Source: Sandaracinaceae bacterium (GTDB lineage Bacteria; Myxococcota_A; Polyangia; Polyangiales; Sandaracinaceae). From it: DNA of 34,272 nucleotides. Position numbers and translations under genes: made by a program. Below are positions 26,409 to 34,272 of this stretch, one piece after another. Location of the stretch: contig SHBB01000015.1 in assembly GCA_004213565.1 (NCBI GenBank), positions 1-34,272 of the forward strand, read 5' to 3'. The notes beneath the pieces were generated by a model that was given only the letters and a program-made list of their open reading frames with translations, ran no database searches and was not told where the DNA came from. The first letter of the stretch is position 1; each line of letters begins with the position of its first letter.

Positions 26409-28895
26409 TCAGAGGGCGGTGATCAGGACCTCGCGGCGCCCGCCGGCCTTGCTGCTGGCCGGGCCGACGACGCCCTCCTCTTCCATGCGATCGACGAGCT
26501 TCGCCGCCTTGTTGTAGCCCACGCTGAGCTGTCGCTGGATGTGGCTGATCGAGCAGTAGCCCGCCTGCGCCACGCACGCGACGGCCTTGTCGTAGAGCGG
26601 GTCGTCGCTCTCGGGCACGTTCGGGCCGCCGTCCTCGTCGCGCGGCTCGAGGATCTTCTCGTCGTAGACCGGCTTGCCCTGCTCGCGCAGATGATCGCAG
26701 ATCGCCTTGACCTCGTCCTCACCGACGTAGGCGCTGTGCACGCGCTGCAGATCGCTCTGCCCGGGCGGCAGCATGAGCATGTCGCCCATGCCGAGGAGGT
26801 GCTCGGCGCCGTTGCGGCCGAGGATGGTGGCCGAGTCCTGGCGCTGGCTGACCTTGAAGGCGATGCGGGCCGGGAAGTTCGCCTTGATCATGCCGGTGAT
26901 GACGTCGACCGACGGGCGCTGCGTGGCCAGGATCACGTGGATGCCGGCCGCGCGGGCCTTCTGCGCGAGCCGCGCGATCGCCGCCTCGACGTCCTTCGCC
27001 GCGACCATCATCAGGTCCGCGAACTCGTCCACCACGACCACCACGTAGGGGAGCCGCTCCGGGTCGGGCATCGGGTCCGGGCTCTCGCCGTTCGCCGGGT
27101 CGATCAGCACCTCTTCGCCGTTGAGGCCCTGCGCGGCGACCTTGCCCTTGCGGCTCTTGAAGAGCTTCTCGGCCGGCATCTCGCCCGCGCGCACCTTGTC
27201 GACGCGCTGGTTGTAGGTCGTGATGTTGCGCGCGCCCGCGTCGGCGAAGAGCTGGTAGCGCCGCTCCATCTCGTCGACCGCCCAGCGCAGGGCGAGCGAC
27301 GCCTTGTTCATGTCGGTGACGACCGGCAGCAGCATGTGCGGGATGCCGTCGAAGACCGCCAGCTCGACCACCTTCGGGTCGATCATCAGCATGCGGACCT
27401 CTTCGGGGCTCCGCCGCGCGAGCAGCGAGCAGAGCATCACGTTGAGGCCGACGCTCTTGCCGCTGCCGGTGGCGCCCGCGACGAGCAGATGCGGCATCTT
27501 CGCGAGGTCGCCGTAGACCGGCTGGCCCGCGATGTCCTTGCCGAAGGCGACCGGGAGCGCCGCCTTCATCTTGTCCCAGCGATCGTCCTCGAGCAGCTCG
27601 CGCAGATAGACGGTCTGCCGGTCCTTGTTGGGCAGCTCGAAGCCGACGCGCGCCTTGCCGGGGATGGGCGCGACGATGCGCACCTTCTTCGCGGCGAGGG
27701 CCATCGCGAGGTCGTCGGAGAGGCCGGCGATCTTGGAGATCTTCGTGCCGCTCTCCGGCTCGAACTCGTACATCGTGACGACCGGCCCCGGGTGGATCTC
27801 GTCGACCCGCCCCTTCACGCGGTACGCCTCGAGGGTCTCGGTGAGCTGGAGCGCGTTCTCGCGCAGGGTCGCCTCGTCGATGTGGATCGCCTGCGGCGGC
27901 GGCGGGTCGAGCAGGCTCGACGGCGGGAGCACGAACTCCCCGTCCATCTGCGGCTCGGGCATCTTCACCGAGCGCGGCTGGGGCGGGGTCTCGGTCGGCG
28001 CGACGATGGTCGGGCCGGTCTTGCCCTTGCCCTTGCTGGGGGCCTTCGCCGGCTGCTTGGCCTTGGCGGGCTTCGACTTGGCGGGCTGCGACTTGGCGGG
28101 CAGGGGCGGCGGCGCCTCCTCCGGCTCGTCTTCGTCGACCAGCTCGGCGTCCGCGGGGTCGGCGCTGATCGCGTCCTCGGACTCCGAGAACACCACCGCC
28201 TCCTCCTCGTCGTCGGGATCGAGGCCGTCGAGCGTGTCGCTGATGATCCGCGGCTGCGCGGCCAGCTCGGCCTCTTCACGCTCCTGCCGCTCGATCTCGC
28301 GCGCCTCTCGCCACGCGTCCAGCGCGGCCTGGCTCCAGTCGCGCCCTCGCTTCAGGCCCTGGAGAGAGGCGTCGGCCGCCTTGCGCGCGCTCTGGATCAC
28401 CGAGAACGGCGTGCGCAGCACCACGGTGATGAGCAGCACGGAGATGCCGATCACGAACGAGCCGGCCAGGCCGAGGAGCGAGCGGAGGACCTCGCCGAGG
28501 ACCTCGCCGAGCACGCCGCCGGGCATGTGGCCGCCGAAGACCTCCTCGCCCGGCAGGGCAAGGTGCACCATCGCGCAGCCCACGAGCACGATGACCATCG
28601 TGGACGCGACGCGACCCACCCCGAGCGGGGTGTGGCTCCGGGTGAACAGGCGCAGGGTGCCGAGGCCGAGCTCCAGCGGGACCAGCCACGCGGCGATGCC
28701 GAACGCGGTGGCCAGCACGCCGGCCAGCCCCGCGCCCACGGGCCCGATCCAGTTGCGCCCGCCGTGCGCGTCGTACGACCACAGCGAGAGCGTCACCAGG
28801 ATGGTGGCCGCGGCGCACAGGATCCCCAGCACCTCGTGGCGCCGCCCGATCTCGGACGGAGCTTCAGCGGCTGATGTGGTATGGGGTGCTCCCAA
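26409..28895 (-). CDS. ftsK: DNA translocase FtsK/SpoIIIE
   Basis: This 828-residue hexameric pump moves double-stranded DNA through the closing septum and helps resolve chromosome dimers. The order is four N-terminal membrane helices (about 23-170), an acidic then Pro/Lys-rich linker (about 215-320), the alpha domain (ALQLTETLEAYRVKGRV), and the RecA-like motor. The motor has Walker A GATGSGKSVGLN (about 473-484), Walker B VVVVVDEFADLM and LATQRPSVDVITG. The gamma winged-helix domain (CSISHIQRQLSVGYNKAAKLVDRMEE), which reads polar KOPS/SRS sites, closes it. The start is TTG at 28895, supported by GGGAGGT eight bases upstream. The linker is much shorter than in E. coli FtsK. Confidence 0.96.
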   Translation of the reverse strand: MGAPHTTSAAEAPSEIGRRHEVLGILCAAATILVTLSLWSYDAHGGRNWIGPVGAGLAGVLATAFGIAAWLVPLELGLGTLRLFTRSHTPLGVGRVASTMVIVLVGCAMVHLALPGEEVFGGHMPGGVLGEVLGEVLRSLLGLAGSFVIGISVLLITVVLRTPFSVIQSARKAADASLQGLKRGRDWSQAALDAWREAREIERQEREEAELAAQPRIISDTLDGLDPDDEEEAVVFSESEDAISADPADAELVDEDEPEEAPPPLPAKSQPAKSKPAKAKQPAKAPSKGKGKTGPTIVAPTETPPQPRSVKMPEPQMDGEFVLPPSSLLDPPPPQAIHIDEATLRENALQLTETLEAYRVKGRVDEIHPGPVVTMYEFEPESGTKISKIAGLSDDLAMALAAKKVRIVAPIPGKARVGFELPNKDRQTVYLRELLEDDRWDKMKAALPVAFGKDIAGQPVYGDLAKMPHLLVAGATGSGKSVGLNVMLCSLLARRSPEEVRMLMIDPKVVELAVFDGIPHMLLPVVTDMNKASLALRWAVDEMERRYQLFADAGARNITTYNQRVDKVRAGEMPAEKLFKSRKGKVAAQGLNGEEVLIDPANGESPDPMPDPERLPYVVVVVDEFADLMMVAAKDVEAAIARLAQKARAAGIHVILATQRPSVDVITGMIKANFPARIAFKVSQRQDSATILGRNGAEHLLGMGDMLMLPPGQSDLQRVHSAYVGEDEVKAICDHLREQGKPVYDEKILEPRDEDGGPNVPESDDPLYDKAVACVAQAGYCSISHIQRQLSVGYNKAAKLVDRMEEEGVVGPASSKAGGRREVLITAL

Positions 28896-29017
28896 GTAGA
28901 CTACCTCCCTACACGGGAGGGTCGCGGATCCGGGTGCCTCTCGTCAAGTTTCCCACGGAACGGGCCGGTCACAAAAAAACCGTGGCGGCTCTTGGGGTTG
29001 GCTGGCCGGGAGGGATC

Positions 29018-29045
29018 TTGATTGAGAGCCGGATTCCTCTACTAT
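29018..29045 (+). promoter_or_regulatory. Candidate sigma-70-type promoter
   Basis: TTGATT (29018-29023) and TACTAT (29040-29045) are separated by 16 bases, each matching the consensus at four of six positions. This would start transcription near 29052 and give a leader of about 65 bases for the lipoprotein gene at 29118. The rest of the 222-base divergent gap from ftsK holds a short hairpin (CTCCC-TACAC-GGGAG near 28911-28925) and a run of seven A, and nothing else I can name. Confidence 0.35.
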
Positions 29046-29117
29046 CGGGAGCCACTTCGACGGGAGGTGCGCCCGAGGTGCGCGCTCCGGTCGACCCTGC
29101 TCTCCCCCAGAGGAAGA

Positions 29118-30665
29118 ATGCGACGATCGTTCGGACTCGTGCTGACCGCTCTCCTGTGTCTCGGCCTCGGTGGCTGCAAGGTCACCTCGGAGGACATCGA
29201 CTACTGGACCGGCACCATGAAGGGGCCCGGCAAGATCGTCGCGGTCCTCATGGCGGACAAGTACGAGGACGAGCTGCGTGTCTACGCCGGCACCGCCCTC
29301 GTGCGCATGGAGCCGCGTGAAGACGTCGACGGCGTCTCGGAGCTCCAGGCCGCGGTGCGCCAGCTGCCCGAAGAGAACCGCAGCCGCCTCGTCGATCAGA
29401 TGGCGCCGCAGCTCATCGAGATCATGCGCGGCGCGGACACGCCGCAGGCCGGCGGCGAAGAGGACGGCGTGCCGCCGCTGCAGGTCCGGGCGAAGGACGC
29501 CGCGTTCCTCCTCATCCCCTACGCCTCGGGGGAGCAGCGCGGGGCGCTGACCGACGCGGTGGTCGACTGGTTCGTGGTCGACTTCAACGGGCGCAACCTC
29601 GCCGGCAACTACAGCGCCGAGCAGGTCGTTCGTCAGCTCGGGGCGCCGGCCGCCTCGCGCCTCGTCAACGCGCTCAACGCGCGCTTGCCGCAGCAGGCGC
29701 TCGTGAAGCTGGCGGAGCTCATCGCCGGGCTGGGCAACGACGCGACCAAGCAGCGCGCGGCCGAGCGGCTCGTCGAGATCGAGCGCGAGATGGAGAGCGA
29801 GGAGTTCGGCGACTGGCTGAAGGAGCGCCTCCGCGAGCAGCTCCGCGCCCGCGACGACGCGGCCGAGATCGACGAGAACCGCGTCGCGGCGGCCGCCTCG
29901 CTCAACCGGGAGAACTTCATCACGCTGGGCGCGCTGCCCGCGATGAAGCACCTCAACGGCCAGACCGTGGTGCAGGACCGCTTGCTCGCGATCGCGCAGC
30001 AGACGAGCGCCGAGGGCGCCACCGGCGAGCAGGTGGAGGCCCGCCGCGTCAAGGCGCTCCAGGCCATGGAGGGCGGCGTCCGCCAGGAGCAGGTCTCTGC
30101 GCTGCTCGACCTCGCGCTGAGCGCGGAGCAGCCGATGGGCGTGCGCGACTACGCCTTCGACCGCATCGCGGACGCGCGCGACACGGGCGCGATCACGCGG
30201 CTGTGGCCGGTGTTCACGGAGGTCGAGGACTGGCGCGTCCGCTGGCGCGTCGGCTCGCTCATCCTGACCCTCGGCGGGCCCGACGTGGTGCAGGAGTTCT
30301 TCAACCGCCTCGACGACGACGCGTACGCGCGGGAGGAGCTCTACGGCTACGGCGAGCGCCTGAGCCAGATGCGCCCGCCGCCGACCGACTTCATCAACGG
30401 GCAACTCCGCTCGAGCGAGTGGTACGACCGCATCGTCGCGCTGTACTTCTGGGAGAAGCGGGCCGAGGCGGGGGACATCCCGCGCGTCGAGGGCCTGGCG
30501 AACGACTCGGCCGAGACCGACGGCGAGCACTGGGAAGAGCAGGACACGGTCGGCAAGGTCGCCACGGCGGTCGCGGGAGCCATCCGCGAGCGCCTCGGGA
30601 TCGAGACCGAAGGGGACGACGACTCGGAGGAATCCGAGGCGTCCAACGGCGGCGATTCGGAGTAG
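29118..30665 (+). CDS. Helical-repeat lipoprotein
   Basis: This 515-residue protein has a lipoprotein signal (LVLTALLCLGLGGC, Cys20) followed by continuous amphipathic helices of HEAT/ARM-like spacing, for example DKYEDELRVYAGTALVRME, ASRLVNALNARLPQQALVKL, QEQVSALLDLALSAEQ and VRWRVGSLILTLGG. The C-terminal 30 residues are acidic (GDDDSEESEASNGGDSE). The fold suggests a scaffold or protein-binding role on the periplasmic or outer face. The ATG at 29118 is preceded by AGAGGAAG. The RHH-FHA gene follows 21 bases later on the same strand, so the two may be cotranscribed. I do not recognise a named family. Confidence 0.78.
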   Translation: MRRSFGLVLTALLCLGLGGCKVTSEDIDYWTGTMKGPGKIVAVLMADKYEDELRVYAGTALVRMEPREDVDGVSELQAAVRQLPEENRSRLVDQMAPQLIEIMRGADTPQAGGEEDGVPPLQVRAKDAAFLLIPYASGEQRGALTDAVVDWFVVDFNGRNLAGNYSAEQVVRQLGAPAASRLVNALNARLPQQALVKLAELIAGLGNDATKQRAAERLVEIEREMESEEFGDWLKERLREQLRARDDAAEIDENRVAAAASLNRENFITLGALPAMKHLNGQTVVQDRLLAIAQQTSAEGATGEQVEARRVKALQAMEGGVRQEQVSALLDLALSAEQPMGVRDYAFDRIADARDTGAITRLWPVFTEVEDWRVRWRVGSLILTLGGPDVVQEFFNRLDDDAYAREELYGYGERLSQMRPPPTDFINGQLRSSEWYDRIVALYFWEKRAEAGDIPRVEGLANDSAETDGEHWEEQDTVGKVATAVAGAIRERLGIETEGDDDSEESEASNGGDSE

Positions 30666-30686
30666 AATCGAAGCGCCTGGACCGAG

Positions 30687-31574
30687 ATGAACCACGATCA
30701 GAACAAGAAGACGCTCCGTCAGTTCCAGTGCCGGGACTACCTGTGGGAGATCTTCGAGCAGATGAGCGCCGAGCTCGAGTGCTCGGTGGACTACCTCGTC
30801 AACGAGGCGATGCGGCAGTACGCGCGCTCTCGTAACTACGGCGTGCGAACGCCGGGTCCGGGCATGGGACCCGCGCCGACGCCGGGAGCGATCCCGAGCC
30901 GCTCGGGCGGTCAACCGTCGATTCCGTCCGCGCCTCCGCCCCCTCCGCCGACAGGCGGGGCCGGCTATGGCGGGGGCTACGGAGGAGGAGGCGGCGGCTA
31001 CCCAGCTCCGCCGGGGAGCGCCCCCGGGTATGGCGCGGCGCAGCCGGCCTACCCGCCGCCGCAGCGCCCGAGCTCCTATCCGCCTCCGCCGACGCAGCGG
31101 CCGCCGGCCTACGGCAACGCGCCGCAGCCGCAGATGCCGCCGCCGCCGAGCTACCCGCAGGGCTTCGGCGGTCCGGCGCAGCAGTCCCACCCGGGGCATC
31201 CGGGGCAGTCTCATCCCGGGCAGTCTCACCCCGGGCATGCGCCGCCCCCGCTCCCGGGCGCAGGCCCCGGCGCAGGCCCCGCGCCCGGCGGGATGAGCCC
31301 GCTCTACGTGATCTTCAACGGGCAGAAGTTCCCCGTGCAGAAGGAGGAGTTCATCCTCGGGCGCGGCACCAAGACGGCCGACCTGCCCATCAAGGACGGC
31401 AACATCTCGCGCCGTCACGCCGCGGTGATCTGGCAGAACGGCGGCTGGTACATGAAGGACCTCGGCTCGACCAACGGCGTGGAGTTCCACGGCCGGAAGA
31501 TCGACAGCAAGCGCATCGAAGAGGGCGACGTCTACCAGCTCTGCGACTACGAAGTCCGCTTCACGTACCGGTGA
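30687..31574 (+). CDS. RHH-like / Pro-Gly linker / FHA domain fusion
   Basis: This 295-residue protein has three parts. Residues about 10-50 (QFQCRDYLWEIFEQMSAELE, CSVDYLVNEAMRQYA) have the strand-helix-helix look of ribbon-helix-helix DNA-binding domains. Residues 53-203 are a disordered Pro/Gly/Ser/Gln linker including tandem SHPGHPGQSHPGQSHPGH. Residues 204-295 are a forkhead-associated domain with LGRG (224-227), ISRRH (240-244) and GSTNG (260-264), the residues that bind phosphothreonine. This suggests a regulator that responds to Ser/Thr kinases, which are plentiful in myxobacteria. The TPR- or kinase-type partners are not in this window. Cytoplasmic; no signal peptide. Confidence 0.85.
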   Translation: MNHDQNKKTLRQFQCRDYLWEIFEQMSAELECSVDYLVNEAMRQYARSRNYGVRTPGPGMGPAPTPGAIPSRSGGQPSIPSAPPPPPPTGGAGYGGGYGGGGGGYPAPPGSAPGYGAAQPAYPPPQRPSSYPPPPTQRPPAYGNAPQPQMPPPPSYPQGFGGPAQQSHPGHPGQSHPGQSHPGHAPPPLPGAGPGAGPAPGGMSPLYVIFNGQKFPVQKEEFILGRGTKTADLPIKDGNISRRHAAVIWQNGGWYMKDLGSTNGVEFHGRKIDSKRIEEGDVYQLCDYEVRFTYR

Positions 31575-31602
31575 CGACCGTCGTGCAAACCCGGGAGGCG
31601 CG

Positions 31603-32493
31603 TTGACCGAGGAGCGATTCACGGCGCTCGGCAACGGGCTCGACTTCTGCTGGGACGAGCGCGGTGAGGGCCCGCCCATCGTGCTCGTGATGGGCATCGG
31701 CGCCCAGATGATCCTGTGGCCGGACGGCTTCTGTGACGCGCTCGCGGCGCAGGGCCACCGCGTCATCCGCTTCGACAACCGCGACGTCGGCCGCTCGAGC
31801 CACCTCCACCACCTCGGCGTCCCGCCGATGGGCGAGACGCTCCTGAAGGGCCTGATCGGCCGCCGGGTCCAGGCCCCCTACTCGCTCGAGGACATGGCCG
31901 ACGACGTGGCCCACCTCCTCGACGCGCTCGACCTCGAGGACGCGCACATCGTCGGCGCCTCGATGGGCGGCATGATCGCGCAGACCCTCGCCTTCACGCA
32001 TCCGCACCGGGTCCGCTCGCTCGTCTCGATGATGAGCACCACGGGCAAGCCCGGGCTCCTCAGCGAGCCGCGCGCGCTCGGCGCCCTGTTCCAGAAGGCG
32101 CCGCGCACCAAGGACGAGTCCGTCGAGCGGAACGTCAACCTCTTTCGCGTCATCCGGAGCACCGGGTACGACTTCGACGAGGCCTGGGTGCGCGACACGG
32201 CGGCGGCGAGCTGGGACCGCGGCTTCAACCCGCGCGGCTTCCTGCGGCACCTCGGCGCGATCGGCGCCACCGGCGATCGCACGGCCCGGCTCCGCTTCGT
32301 GCGGGCGCCCACGCTCGTGATCCACGGCACCGTCGACCCGCTGATCCGCCCGTGGGGCGGGCGCGCCACGGCGGAGGCCATCCCGGACGCCGAGCTGTGG
32401 ATGGTCGAAGGCATGGGCCACGACTTCCCGCCCGGGCTCTGGCCCGAGGTGGCCGAGCGGCTCTCCCGCCACGCGCGCGCCGCCGAGGGCTGA
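31603..32493 (+). CDS. Alpha/beta-hydrolase
   Basis: This 296-residue alpha/beta-hydrolase fold protein has the nucleophile elbow GASMGG (Ser120), the acid Asp245 in HGTVDPLI and His273 in EGMGHDFP. The oxyanion-side motif MGIGAQMILWPDGF and FDNRDVGRSSH are shared with the aclacinomycin methylesterase/RdmC-like group, but the substrate is not predictable. The start is a TTG at 31603 with GGGAGG five bases before it. It follows the FHA gene by 28 bases on the same strand, so it may be read from the same mRNA. Confidence 0.88.
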   Translation: MTEERFTALGNGLDFCWDERGEGPPIVLVMGIGAQMILWPDGFCDALAAQGHRVIRFDNRDVGRSSHLHHLGVPPMGETLLKGLIGRRVQAPYSLEDMADDVAHLLDALDLEDAHIVGASMGGMIAQTLAFTHPHRVRSLVSMMSTTGKPGLLSEPRALGALFQKAPRTKDESVERNVNLFRVIRSTGYDFDEAWVRDTAAASWDRGFNPRGFLRHLGAIGATGDRTARLRFVRAPTLVIHGTVDPLIRPWGGRATAEAIPDAELWMVEGMGHDFPPGLWPEVAERLSRHARAAEG

Positions 32494-32550
32494 ACGCCAA
32501 TTCATGCCGGCTCGCGATCGCCGCCGACGCGCGTGATAGCGTCGATCGCG

Positions 32551-34260
32551 ATGACACGTTGGCTTCCCGGCTCGCTCGCGCTCCTGGTCCTCCTCGCCGC
32601 CTGCGACGGCGAGGTCGTGCCCGCCGCGGACGCAGACACCAGCCCGCTCCCGGACGGCGCCCCCGCCCCTGGGCCCGACGGAGCGCCCGCCCCGATGGAC
32701 GCGGGGACGGATGGCGAGGTGCCTCCCGGGGCGGTGGGCGTCACGGCGCGCCTCCCCGACGGGCGCCTGGGCGAGCCGACCACGACCTTCACCCTGCCCG
32801 CGGTGGACGAGGGCATGGGCATGTACATCCCGGACCTCCAGGACCGCTTCCCCGAGGTGGACTGGGAGACCCTGGACCGCCTCTACATCCCCGCCGGGCA
32901 CTACCCCTTCATCCGCCTCGGCAACCTGCCCGCGCGCGATCGGGACGCGCGCCCGCTCGTGGTCACCAACCTCGGCGGCCAGGTCCGCGTGGGCGGGCTC
33001 GGACATCACTACCTCTTCGTCATCGAGGGCGGCTCCGGGTTCGTGCTCTCCGGGCGCTACGACCCCGTCTCACGGACCGGCGACGCCGCGTTCCCCGGCC
33101 ACCGCGACAACGCCTACGCGAACACCGCGGGCCGCTACGGCTTCCTCATCGACGACGCCCACGCGGAGTCCGGCCGGAGCGGCCTGGGCGTGGGCGGCGG
33201 GGCGAGCGACTTCGAGCTCGAGTTCATCGAGATCCGCGGCGTGGGCTTCGCGGGGATGCTGATCAAGACCGACGACGACGCCTCGGCCACGATGCGCGAC
33301 GTCTGGATCCACGACAACTACATTCACGACACCGTCAGCGAGGGCATGTACCTGGGGAGCACCCAGAGCCAGCCCCAGCACACGCTCGAGGGCTTCGACG
33401 TCAGCTACAACCGCGTGCTGCGCGCGGGCACGGAGTCGATCCAGCTCGGTCAGCTCGCGGGCGACAACGAGGTCCACCACAACGTCTTCGGCCCCTCGGC
33501 CATCGACTGGCGCGACGCGTTCCAGCGCTTCCAGGACGGCAACCTCCAGGTGTCGATCCGGTCGGGCGTCACGCGCGTGCACCACAACGTGTTCCTCGGC
33601 GCCGCGGGCTCGATGGTGGGGCTCTTCGGCAACGACGTCCCGGGCGACGCGCACGCGGCGGGGGACGGCGTGATCGTCGAGGACAACTACCTCGGTCACT
33701 TCCGGAGCCTCGCCGTGTACGGCATCGCGCGGGACGTCGAGCCCCTGACCTTCACGATCGCGAACAACGAGATCCGCGGCCATCACTTCGATCGGGACGA
33801 GGTCTACACCGACGCCACGCCGCCCGGTCACATGATCCGTCAGGGCAACGGCGCGACCGACTTCGAGGTGCGCGGCAACCGGTTCGACGACGGCGACCGC
33901 CTCTGCAGCCCCGTGCCGGCCGAGTGCAACGGCGAGGCGACGGGCTTCATCGGGGCCGACAATGAGATGGTCTCGTTGCCCCCGATCGCCTTCAGAGACG
34001 CCGGGCTCCCCGACGACTTCGACTACCTCTCGCTCGAGCTCTGGACGGACGTCGCCTCGCTCGGCGGCGACGCGCCGGTCACTTACCCGTCAGGTGACGT
34101 CGTGATGTACGAAGGCGCGCCCTACCGCTGCGTGGCCGACCCGTGCCCCGCGGGCGCCGTGCCCGACGTGTCCCCCGAGAGCTGGGAGCCGATGGAGGCC
34201 TTCGCCGACGACGTCCGGGCGACGGGGGCGCACGCGTCGCTCGGGCTCGGCGACGGCTGA
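32551..34260 (+). CDS. Beta-helix lipoprotein with C-terminal CBM5/12-like domain
   Basis: This 569-residue protein has a lipoprotein signal (LALLVLLAAC, Cys17) and a Pro/Asp/Ala/Gly linker (residues 20-55). A right-handed parallel beta-helix of about residues 150-440 shows recurring turns such as HDNYIHDTVSEGMYLG, YNRVLRAGTESIQLGQL, VEDNYLGHF and ANNEIRGHHFD, as in polysaccharide lyases and related surface enzymes. The last part (GDVVMYEGAPYRC...VSPESWEPM) has the aromatic spacing of CBM5/12 chitin-binding modules. This suggests binding or cutting of a polysaccharide outside the cell, but no catalytic residues can be assigned. The ATG at 32551 opens the signal; the stop at 34258-34260 nearly reaches the window end. 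Confidence 0.82.
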   Translation: MTRWLPGSLALLVLLAACDGEVVPAADADTSPLPDGAPAPGPDGAPAPMDAGTDGEVPPGAVGVTARLPDGRLGEPTTTFTLPAVDEGMGMYIPDLQDRFPEVDWETLDRLYIPAGHYPFIRLGNLPARDRDARPLVVTNLGGQVRVGGLGHHYLFVIEGGSGFVLSGRYDPVSRTGDAAFPGHRDNAYANTAGRYGFLIDDAHAESGRSGLGVGGGASDFELEFIEIRGVGFAGMLIKTDDDASATMRDVWIHDNYIHDTVSEGMYLGSTQSQPQHTLEGFDVSYNRVLRAGTESIQLGQLAGDNEVHHNVFGPSAIDWRDAFQRFQDGNLQVSIRSGVTRVHHNVFLGAAGSMVGLFGNDVPGDAHAAGDGVIVEDNYLGHFRSLAVYGIARDVEPLTFTIANNEIRGHHFDRDEVYTDATPPGHMIRQGNGATDFEVRGNRFDDGDRLCSPVPAECNGEATGFIGADNEMVSLPPIAFRDAGLPDDFDYLSLELWTDVASLGGDAPVTYPSGDVVMYEGAPYRCVADPCPAGAVPDVSPESWEPMEAFADDVRATGAHASLGLGDG

Positions 34261-34272
34261 GCGCGCAGGCGC

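Noticed and set aside
28021-28110. GCCCTT-type repeats in ftsK as another copy of the 22.4-kb element
   Set aside because: They encode the normal Lys/Pro/Ala linker of FtsK and lack hairpins or mirror arrangement.

Overview
The window is very GC-rich and gene-dense, and it reads as part of the chromosome of a myxobacterium (Myxococcota). A Sandaracinus-like or other Polyangiales member is my guess. The signs are many lipoproteins whose signal peptides lead into Asp/Ala/Gly/Pro-rich linkers, NG-DDDGDG and CDGLDNDCDG repeats, an RCC1-repeat lipoprotein, an AgmX/PglI-type C-terminal domain, a recognisable but broken MYXO-CTERM tail, and an FHA protein with a Pro/Gly linker. No tRNA, rRNA, insertion sequence or CRISPR array was seen.

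Layout. 1-4.1 kb: the tail of an unknown gene, an RND/MMPL exporter, and bioA (biotin synthesis). 4.2-7.5 kb: a coupled plus-strand operon of one TPR-like envelope protein and two paralogous Cys-module lipoproteins. 7.5-10.4 kb: an AgmX/PglI-like secreted protein divergent from acetyl-CoA synthetase (acs). 10.4-13.3 kb: small secreted or unknown proteins, including one ORF split by a one-base frameshift. 13.3-16.5 kb: a minus-strand operon of an outer-membrane-type protein, two multipass membrane proteins and a lipoprotein, ending in a MYXO-CTERM pseudogene. 16.6-22.4 kb: a minus-strand block with an ECF sigma factor, its overlapping membrane-anchored partner (candidate anti-sigma), a large lipoprotein combining a CxxCH haem motif, beta-propeller repeats and MopE-type repeats, and an RCC1 lipoprotein. 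A secreted protein with a probable C-terminal barrel lies upstream in its own frame. 22.4-22.7 kb: a gene-free divergent region packed with hairpins and inverted GGGCAA/TTGCCC arrays. 22.7-25.3 kb: hotdog thioesterase, arylamine N-acetyltransferase and a radical SAM protein with a membrane-anchored tail. 25.3-25.8 kb: a gene-free region with two direct repeats. 25.8-34.3 kb: a lipoprotein, the FtsK/SpoIIIE DNA translocase, a divergent alpha-helical lipoprotein, an RHH-FHA fusion, an alpha/beta hydrolase and a beta-helix lipoprotein with a CBM5/12-like tail.

The most unusual element is the repeat pair at 25.3-25.8 kb. Read on the minus strand, each copy carries two hairpins whose loops are runs of 7 to 11 cytosines. 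The second hairpin is a strong stem followed by a T-tract, as in an intrinsic terminator. In both copies the only non-Watson-Crick position in that stem is a G-U wobble on the minus strand but a mismatch on the plus strand. I read these as two tandem small RNA genes resembling the actinobacterial 6C RNA in architecture. I cannot show homology, and I know of no such RNA in myxobacteria.
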